NCBI GenBank assembly: GCA_032622095.1
Contig: CP136064.1
Location: 128,453,605 to 128,517,604, forward strand
Reading direction: 5' to 3'
Length of the DNA stretch: 64,000 nucleotides
From: Siphonodentalium dalli
Taxonomy: Eukaryota > Mollusca > Scaphopoda > Gadilida > Siphonodentaliidae
The notes under the pieces are model-generated. The model was not told the DNA's origin. It did no database searches and saw nothing but the letters and a program-made list of their open reading frames with translations. Numbering within the stretch: the first letter of the stretch is position 1; each line of letters begins with the position of its first letter. Made by a program: the position numbers and the translations under genes. Below, in pieces: positions 58,800-64,000 of this stretch.

Positions 58800-59240
58800 G
58801 TGCCTTGAGGGCCACTCACAACACTCTTTGTATGACCTACATATAGTATGTCAAGGGTGGCTGAAGGGGCCGAGCATGGGTCCCATATAGTTGAACCCCT
58901 CTGGGCGGCATCCTTTTTGGATCGGGGTGGTGTGGTTAATATTTAGGGTTTCTTGGGGGCCACCATCACCACTCTTTGACATAAATAGGTCAAGAGCCCA
59001 GAAGTGGCATGGGTCCCTATATCATAGTATATGATCACCTCTGGTGTCGGTTTCTAAAGATTGTTTTGGTGGTCCACCCTATAACGCCATTTGTTTAACC
59101 TAAATCGGTCAAGGGGCTGAGAAATGGCACGAGTTCCCTATTTGAATCCATCTGGACAGTGACCATTTTTGGATCGGGTGTAGCCTATGTAAAGAGTGCC
59201 TTGTTGGCCACCCTACAATTAACACACTTTGTTTGACATA
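58800..59240 (+). repeat. Tandem units of ~130-150 bp
   Basis: Units share GGCCACCCT/GGCCACTC-type starts, ACACTCTTTG...GACATAAATA, GGTCAAGGG, GGCATGGGTCCC and TTTTTGGATCGGG. About 3.5 copies are recognisable, increasingly diverged to the right. One unit equals the outer arm sequence of the 54.3-kb side. Confidence 0.75.
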
Positions 59241-59382
59241 AATATAAATATTTTCGAATAAGGAATGAAAGTCACCTAATAGGCCTATCTGCTGGGGGTG
59301 TTTCTTAATTATATATATACCGTACAGTTGAATTGCATGCGCACTGAGTGCAAATGAATTGTACTAAGGCCTAAGTCCAAAT

Positions 59383-59600
59383 ACCGCATAATTGTGAATT
59401 CGGCGAGGAATTAGACTTTTAAAAGTGCAAATAGATGAAAATATCAGTATTTACACTTAAGTGTAATTCATTCGCCGAATTCACAATTATGTGGTATTTG
59501 GACTTAAGTACAATTCGCTATTTGGACTTAAGCGCAAATATTTGCACTTAAGTAGCCTAAATTAAAGTAGGCCTACAAATATTTGCACTTAAGTCCAAAT
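59383..59600. repeat. Foldback plus CTTAAG-type palindromes
   Basis: ATAATTGTGAATTCGGCGA (59389-59407) pairs with TCGCCGAATTCACAATTAT (59472-59490) and outward bases. After it, GGACTTAAGTACAATTCGCT, TTAAGCGCAAATATTTGCAC and CAAATATTTGCACTTAAGTC repeat palindromic cores. Confidence 0.8.
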
Positions 59601-60140
59601 AAATCGAAAATATGAAAACTGCTTGCCATATGCCTCACCCTTAGCAAGTCAGCCCATCGATCACTGAATACACCCAGCCATGATCATATGGCTACTACAT
59701 GTATATCTTTCCATATACGCACCAATGACAATACAGCCACAACAGACATATACACCCCGCCCATGACAACAAGGGTACCGGTACTCCCAATATACCCACA
59801 TGCGCACAACGACCACCCGACTATACTCCAGGTACCGATAATGGCGATATGCAATTCCTACATGCCGAAATGCATAACTCAAACAAATCAGGCCGAATCA
59901 TGGGGTGCATGTCCACATTCATATTAGCATTACTAGTGCCCATATTACCGGTCCACTTTATCCTACGATGCTATGTTGTTATGCATACCAGTCCGCACAT
60001 TTTGAGACCAAAACGGATTCTTTGCTATTTTTTCAAGGTATAACTGTCGTTCTCTGTCGATTTAAAGTTTATCCAAACGTGAAACACTAAAATCAAAACT
60101 GGTAGTGTCTTTTTAAAGGTTTGAAATTCGGCCTTGACAT
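59601..60140. other. No gene seen
   Basis: 59690-59900 has a CA-rich, GC-richer stretch with frames open on both strands but no domain. Confidence 0.4.
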
Positions 60141-60263
60141 TAGAGGAAGACCTTGACCGTTCTCGGGTTTTCCCCGACCAAATAAATTTATATCGCTCCA
60201 TGAACTCGATACAGCTGAATACAGAACACATTTTAGAGCTACGAGCCAAGTTAAAGAAGTGAA

Positions 60264-60495
60264 ATGGCGGCGCACTGTTGGAGACGAGGACCGAGTCGTG
60301 TTCGCACCATATTCCGGACTTATACTCATTTATTGTCGCGTGACATTTCGAAATCACATGGGGCTCTGAGTCGCTCGTTTTCTTCGTCTAAGTTCAACAA
60401 GGATTTTCCTTCTGGTCTCGATCTGAGTCTCACATGTTCCTGCAAATATTTCATCAACGATTTAGCTGCTCAGATATACAGAACTAACACATGTG
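60264..60495 (+). CDS. Candidate exon 1, mitochondrial-presequence-like
   Basis: AAATGGCGGCG is a good Kozak context and also a YY1-type motif often found at start codons of mitochondrial and housekeeping genes. The frame reads MAAHCWRRGPSRVRTIFRTY, then HLLSRDISKSHGALSRSFSS and SKFNKDFPSG; the first 50 residues have seven or more Arg, no Glu and a single Asp, and a Ser-rich SRSFSSS cleavage-like site, typical of a matrix-targeting presequence. A possible donor GTG|GTGTGT lies at 60496 (phase 1); otherwise a TGA follows at 60501. The local GC content rises. I recognise no family, and opposite-strand frames across the same bases weaken the case. Confidence 0.4.
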
Positions 60496-60643
60496 GTGTG
60501 TGACACTTTTTTCAGGGATGTGGCGACAGTAGGGGCTGATACTTTGAGGGGTGGGCATAGTGGCTGTACTCTCTCCAATCTCAATTTTTATTTTAAACTT
60601 AAACACAATTATGTGTGCATATAAAGCAAAATTATTTGCACTT

Positions 60644-61126
60644 AAAGGTACTCAATTAATCCGATATGATGCTCATAAATGACTATTTCTTTGGCTTCGG
60701 GGGTAAAAAATATTTGATTCGAGTCGAGGAACCCACCCATCAAAGCTCATGCAGAGTGATCAGATATTGATTTTTGAAGTTTGTTATTTCTCGAGATGTG
60801 TAATGATATGTGGCCCAGAAACACGTGGTCAAACGGAGGGTCTCGGATAAAATTGCAGATGAAGATGGATAACTCTAAAATCAAGTGGTATTAAATACGG
60901 TAAATTTATTTGATACTTTAGTGATAATACGGCCATATTTTATTGAACAAAATGTTGATAAATAACAAGATTTGGGAAATTTGATACCATAGTTGAAAGT
61001 GGTTAGAATTATTTTGTTGCAATAAAACGATTCTGATAACTAAAGCGTATTTTGAAGAAATGTTGTTGTTGTTGTATCTTGATGGTATGGGGACCATCTG
61101 ATCTGATTGAGTACCGGTATACCTTT
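60644..61126 (+). mobile_element. MITE F, copy 5
   Basis: AAAGGTACTCAATTAATCC at the left and GATTGAGTACCGGTATACCTTT at the right, the latter with an 8-bp internal duplication, bound 483 bp. Interior blocks GGGGGTAAAAAATATTTGAT, TCGAGTCGAGGAACCCACCC and ATGGATAACTCTAAAATCAA are shared with copies 2-4. It sits inside the CTTAAG palindrome cluster. Confidence 0.8.
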
Positions 61127-61129
61127 AAG

Positions 61130-61255
61130 AAAAAATATTTGCACTCAAGCCTGCATGCTCAAGCACAAACATTTGTGCTTAAGCACAATCATATGCACAT
61201 AATTAAGCACAATTATTTGAGCTTAAACGCAACTATCTGTGCTTATTAAACTCGT
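61130..61255. repeat. CTTAAG palindrome cluster
   Basis: TTGTGCTTAAGCACAA (61173-61188) is a perfect palindrome; flanking copies are GCACTCAAGC, GCTCAAGCACAAA, TAATTAAGCACAATTATTT, GAGCTTAAACGCAAC and CTGTGCTTATT. Confidence 0.8.
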
Positions 61256-61639
61256 TTAGGACGAGAATATAACTGTTTTCCAAAACATTACTTACAGGAC
61301 TGGAAACGGATATATCAATTTCCCTCTTCATGCACTTGTTATCAGCGAATGATTCTTGTATAATTATATGTTTTGTGCAGAATAACTTGTTGTCAATATA
61401 TGCCGATCGGTCAGTGAGGGGTCCAGGACGATGAAACATATTTTTGGCGTCACATGATTTGTGATGTCATTGTTCCAAAGTGGCAACGCCCAAAAAGCCG
61501 TAGACGAGTTTTCGGTTCGCACTCGCTCTTATATATTTGCTGCACATTCTATCGCTATAGGCTTGATTACCCAGAAATTTGAGGACATTCGGTGCCATTT
61601 GGCTGCATGCACTCAATGGGAAGTAACTCTAAATTAACT
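61256..61639. other. No gene seen
   Basis: Mixed-composition DNA; a 68-residue minus frame at 61233-61439 has no domain. Confidence 0.4.
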
Positions 61640-61960
61640 AATCAACAAACACACCCATACAGAAATTTCTCATGAGAAGTTGTTAGAATCTTATAAGAAT
61701 CTCATGAGAAGCATATTAGAAAGATATGCAAAGCAGAGAAATCTAACATGAACCTTGTGAGAAGATGTTAGAAATCAATTTTCTAACCAAGGGTCTTATG
61801 TGAGAAAAATTTCTCACGTGAGAAATATGAGATCTCGTAAGAAATGCAGACTTAGAAATATTTCCACTGAACCGATAGTATATTTCCACTGAACCGATAG
61901 TATATTTTTCTTAGTTGCAAATTCTAATTTGAGTTCTCATGAGAAAAATAGACTTTGAAA
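61640..61960. repeat. TTCTCATGAGAA palindrome cluster
   Basis: TTTCTCATGAGAAG (61667), ATCTCATGAGAAGC (61700), AATTTCTCACGTGAGAAAT (61809-61827) and GTTCTCATGAGAAAA (61933) share the palindromic frame TTCTCAYRTGAGAA. TTTCCACTGAACCGATAGTA is tandemly duplicated at 61861 and 61882. Confidence 0.8.
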
Positions 61961-62370
61961 TTATCATCCTTCAAGTAAGTTGAAAAAAAATTTCGGGGTT
62001 AAAGTGACTCAAAAATAATCGCCACCATGTTGTTGTTGTTGAAATCAGCTGTTCACTGCCTGTTCCTAACGCTTCTGCAAACTGCATGCATGGTTTATCT
62101 CCCCTGATTGCTATAAATAGATTGGGGGGAAACCTCATTGCCTGTGTTTTGTCAGTGACAGCAAGCATGGTTTCAGGATATTGTTAGAAAAAGACGATAT
62201 ATATTGAGCTTAAATTGGCAAAATGCGATCAAATAAGACGTTTTCGTGAGCGCGAAGATGCCGAAAAATTGGAAAGAGCAGCGAATGGGGTGTCTTCCGC
62301 CATGGATTTTGGGAAGTGAATGTCACAGTGGATTTCCATGCAAATCTGCGGAGCAAAATTCTGAAAGTTA
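61961..62370. other. Unassigned, possibly genic
   Basis: GCCACCATG at 62022-62030 opens a 26-codon hydrophobic frame that ends in TGA; TATAAATAG lies at 62111-62119; and a charged frame from an acceptor-like TTGTTAG at 62187 reads KKTIYIELKLAKCDQIRRFR, EREDAEKLERAANG to a TGA at 62317. The minus strand is also open over 61971-62168. None of these alone is convincing. Confidence 0.2.
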
Positions 62371-62373
62371 TGG

Positions 62374-62690
62374 TGTTGCACATACCTGCATACTTCTCAG
62401 TCTTCTGAGGTGACTTGATGTGGTACTATAAGAAATAGCAGGTATTTATCTGGTGGGTCCGCTTTGTAAATTATAAAATTTTGCAATAAATATATTTTTG
62501 ATAATTTTTTTCTGGAATTACATCGCTTGACCTACATATTAATTTGTCAGATTTGAAATATCAATATTGAATATAAAATTCAAAAATAAATACACCAACA
62601 TCTATACAAGTTCCAATCGGACCTGCCAGATAAATACCTGTTGTTTTCAATACCACATCAAGTCACACTCGGAAGTATGTGCAACTCTAG
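62374..62690. mobile_element. Foldback MITE, ~310 bp
   Basis: GTTGCACATAC...ATACTTCTCAG then TGACTTGATGTGGTA and CAGGTATTTATCTGG (62373-62462) are complemented by CCAGATAAATACCTG, TACCACATCAAGTCACA and GGAAGTATGTGCAAC (62626-62686). The loop is AT-rich and includes several T/A runs. Confidence 0.82.
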
Positions 62691-62763
62691 TTCAGTCATG
62701 AACGTAGTGCGTATCCTTCCTTGCTGGAAGCAGCAATCTGCGAAAGCGGTCATGTTGACTTAA

Positions 62764-62829
62764 AGAACAAATACAGAAAAGAACAAATACAGACGAGATG
62801 ATGGATCAGTCACAGGCATGCTGTTTGAG
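62764..62829 (+). CDS. Candidate exon, part 1
   Basis: Open from just after a TAA at 62761; 22 codons reading RTNTEKNKYRRDDGSVTGML then FE, ending at donor GAG|GTAAAG (GT at 62830), phase 0. The exon start is undefined because a 14-bp duplication (GAACAAATACAGA-type) confuses the acceptor. Phase matches the next candidate exon. Confidence 0.22.
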
Positions 62830-62983
62830 GTAAAGCTACCACCCCTCGAAGAATGAAGGAAAGAACAGTGACTGGTTCAATACCACAAAATAGTCAAGGG
62901 GTTGGTTTCAGCCCTGCCTAAAGCATGATTATCTAGAACACGAGAAGAAAGACACAAGGGAAATACAGCCAACAAAATTTTAG

Positions 62984-63232
62984 GACTGTGTCAGTCAAAA
63001 TCTGGTAGAGAAGGAGGTGTGTAACAACACAGAATCGTTCCAACTTCTGCGTACCAGCAGCTCACAATACGAACACTCCTTCTATGTTAAAACAACTGTG
63101 GAATTGAACTACCTGGAACAGTCGGTTGTTGATGTCGGTGATAATGACGGTTTTCTATCTGCTCTGCGAGGGGAACAACAGTATGGAGTGTTTTCAACAA
63201 TGCTAACAAGGAGCTATTGCTTAAATATTTAA
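62984..63232 (+). CDS. Candidate terminal exon, 82 aa
   Basis: After the acceptor-like ACAAAATTTTAG, 82 codons are open to TAA: DCVSQNLVEKEVCNNTESFQ, LLRTSSSQYEHSFYVKTTVE, LNYLEQSVVDVGDNDGF and on. Codon choice (CTG, GAG, AAG, GTG, AAC) and GC content contrast with the AT-rich flanks, and AATAAA lies 25 bp after the stop at 63257-63262. I recognise no family. Confidence 0.35.
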   Translation, partial: DCVSQNLVEKEVCNNTESFQLLRTSSSQYEHSFYVKTTVELNYLEQSVVDVGDNDGFLSALRGEQQYGVFSTMLTRSYCLNI

Positions 63233-63256
63233 AAATTATGCTTGTTTATCATATAT

Positions 63257-63262
63257 AATAAA
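63257..63262 (+). terminator. Possible polyadenylation signal AATAAA
   Basis: Canonical hexamer 25 bp downstream of the stop of the preceding candidate exon. In AT-rich DNA such hexamers are frequent, so it supports the exon only weakly. Confidence 0.3.
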
Positions 63263-63384
63263 TTATTTTTCAATTATTTCGCTTGCTGCTTATATTTATA
63301 CTCCAAAATAATTTTGGATGGCTCAAACAACAACATTATCATTGCATATATTAAGTACTATATGGGAGATTAATCTAACATTTA

Positions 63385-63760
63385 ATGGCTGATTACGCTT
63401 AAGCGTAACTCCATTATGCTTAAGCATAATTGGTTTGTATTGCCTTGCAACGTTATATGTAATGGTAGGCCTACATGTATCTAACTTAGTAAGGTTTGAT
63501 GTTCTGGGCGGATGGTAAGATTACTTAAGCATCGTAATTGACTGCATCAATTTCAGCTTCAGGGGAGTTTTTCCAATTCTATTACGCTTTAGCATAAATT
63601 TATGCATTATGTGTGATCGTAAATGAATTACGCATAAGCATAATGTAATACGCTTATAAAGTATGGTATAATGGAAATCTAAATTACACTTAGGCATTGC
63701 GCATTAAGCTTAAATTTATGCTTAAGCATAATGAATTACACTTAAGCGTGATTAGCAATT
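63385..63760. repeat. CTTAAG palindrome cluster with paired substitutions
   Basis: TTACGCTTAAGCGTAA (63393-63408), ATTATGCTTAAGCATAAT (63413-63430) and TATGCTTAAGCATA (63717-63730) are perfect palindromes. Diverged copies are ATTACGCTTTAGCATAAAT, GAATTACGCATAAGCATAAT, AATACGCTTATAAAG, AATTACACTTAGGCAT and GAATTACACTTAAGCGTGAT. Confidence 0.85.
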
Positions 63761-63794
63761 AAATGTGAATTTTGCCTCCCATATGTCACGATAT

Positions 63795-63900
63795 GTGTAC
63801 TATTGTTGTTTCGTACACTTTGCCCCACGTGTTTGGTTGTTTCGCACCATATATTTGGCCATTTCTCACCACATGTTTTGTCGTTTCCCACAACTGTCAT
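63795..63900. repeat. Short tandem of ~25 bp
   Basis: TTGTTTCGTACACTTTGCCC, TTGTTTCGCACCATATATTT, ATTTCTCACCACATGTTTTG and GTTTCCCACAACTG look like four diverged units. A minus-strand 64-residue frame reads them as ETTKHVG/GNDKTCGEK-like repeats. Confidence 0.55.
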
Positions 63901-64000
63901 GCGTTGCTTTTGAAAAAATACTTTGAAAAAGAACATACAGTAATACCCAAAGTAATTGACCCCTTAACCACACCAGGATTATGGAAAATAATTCAGGATT

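Larger units (their letters stand above)
54264..59240. mobile_element. Large foldback-like structure, ~5 kb
   Basis: 54264-54460 is the reverse complement of about 58750-58950: GATCCAAAATGGATGCCGCC against GGCGGCATCCTTTTTGGATC, and CATATAAAAATCCCCCTTGG against CCAAGGGGGATTTTTATATG. Inward of each arm lies a CCATGG-rich minisatellite (54440-55180 and 58380-58790), and the right arm continues outward into 3.5 tandem units (58800-59240). Long inverted arms made of tandem repeats are the hallmark of Foldback and Galileo elements. The 3.2-kb centre holds other foldbacks but no recognisable transposase. Confidence 0.65.

Noticed and set aside
58449-58808. Opposed frames of 76-106 residues rich in His, Gly and Trp
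   Set aside because: Products of the CCATGG/CCTTGG minisatellite on both strands.
62022-62110. GCCACCATG start with a hydrophobic, signal-peptide-like frame
   Set aside because: It stops after 26 codons without a good donor, and the opposite strand is open over the same bases.

Overview
This is a nuclear genome window from an animal, most likely a marine bivalve mollusc. It is AT-rich and gene-poor. Its commonest units carry the block AAGTCGAAAAAGGGCCATAACTC-like, end in an (ACGG)n-type tract and close with a short hairpin, an architecture I associate with the bivalve 'pearl'/non-autonomous Helitron-like repeats. There are no bacterial operons, no viral or plasmid genes, no rRNA and no convincing tRNA. 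The species call is inference from repeat style only.

No complete protein-coding gene is visible. The one clear protein homology is a C2H2 zinc finger: one intact finger on the minus strand (12.0-12.17 kb) flanked by decayed fingers on both strands, in an inverted duplication (11.5-12.5 kb). Weaker candidate exons rest on an open frame plus splice or start signals: 53111-53257 (-), 60264-60495 (+, mitochondrial-presequence-like N-terminus), 24193-24343 (+, Cys-rich), 62764-62829 with 62984-63232 (+, phase-compatible, followed by AATAAA), 16197-16337 (-) and 15362-15649 (-). I do not recognise the families of these.

Layout. 0-1 kb: GC-rich modular repeat, then a foldback built from GGAGATATCTCC palindromes. 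4.6-7.5 kb: a long dispersed element with nested duplications and hairpins. 8.4-9.5 kb: a TIR element. 9.7-11.3 kb: a tandem pair of 787-bp units. 12.9-16.8 kb: MITE-like elements and hairpins. 19-21.4 kb: tandem-core elements, including a 162-bp satellite-like array. 22.8-23.6 kb: a MITE inside another repeat. 24-29 kb: mostly single-copy looking. 29.2-34.1 kb: dense tandem-core repeats. 35.7-37.1 kb: TIR element with GCGGTTA motifs. 39.8-44.5 kb: a 4.7-kb structure with an 18-bp perfect TIR and ATTATT direct repeats, loaded with other repeats. 44.8-47.5 kb: MITEs and a tandem triplicate. 47.7-50.0 kb: a TIR element with repeated TGTCACGTGTGTTAC. 50.1-53.0 kb: four inverted-repeat elements, one with an 11-bp target duplication. 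53.3-53.5 kb: second copy of the window-start repeat. 54.3-59.2 kb: a large foldback-like structure with CCATGG minisatellites in its arms. 59.4-63.8 kb: palindrome clusters (CTTAAG- and TCATGA-centred), MITEs and the candidate exons.

The elements repeatedly interrupt each other, so the window is best read as a layered graveyard of non-autonomous elements in intergenic or long-intron DNA. Long open frames in it are mostly artefacts of tandem or palindromic repeats.
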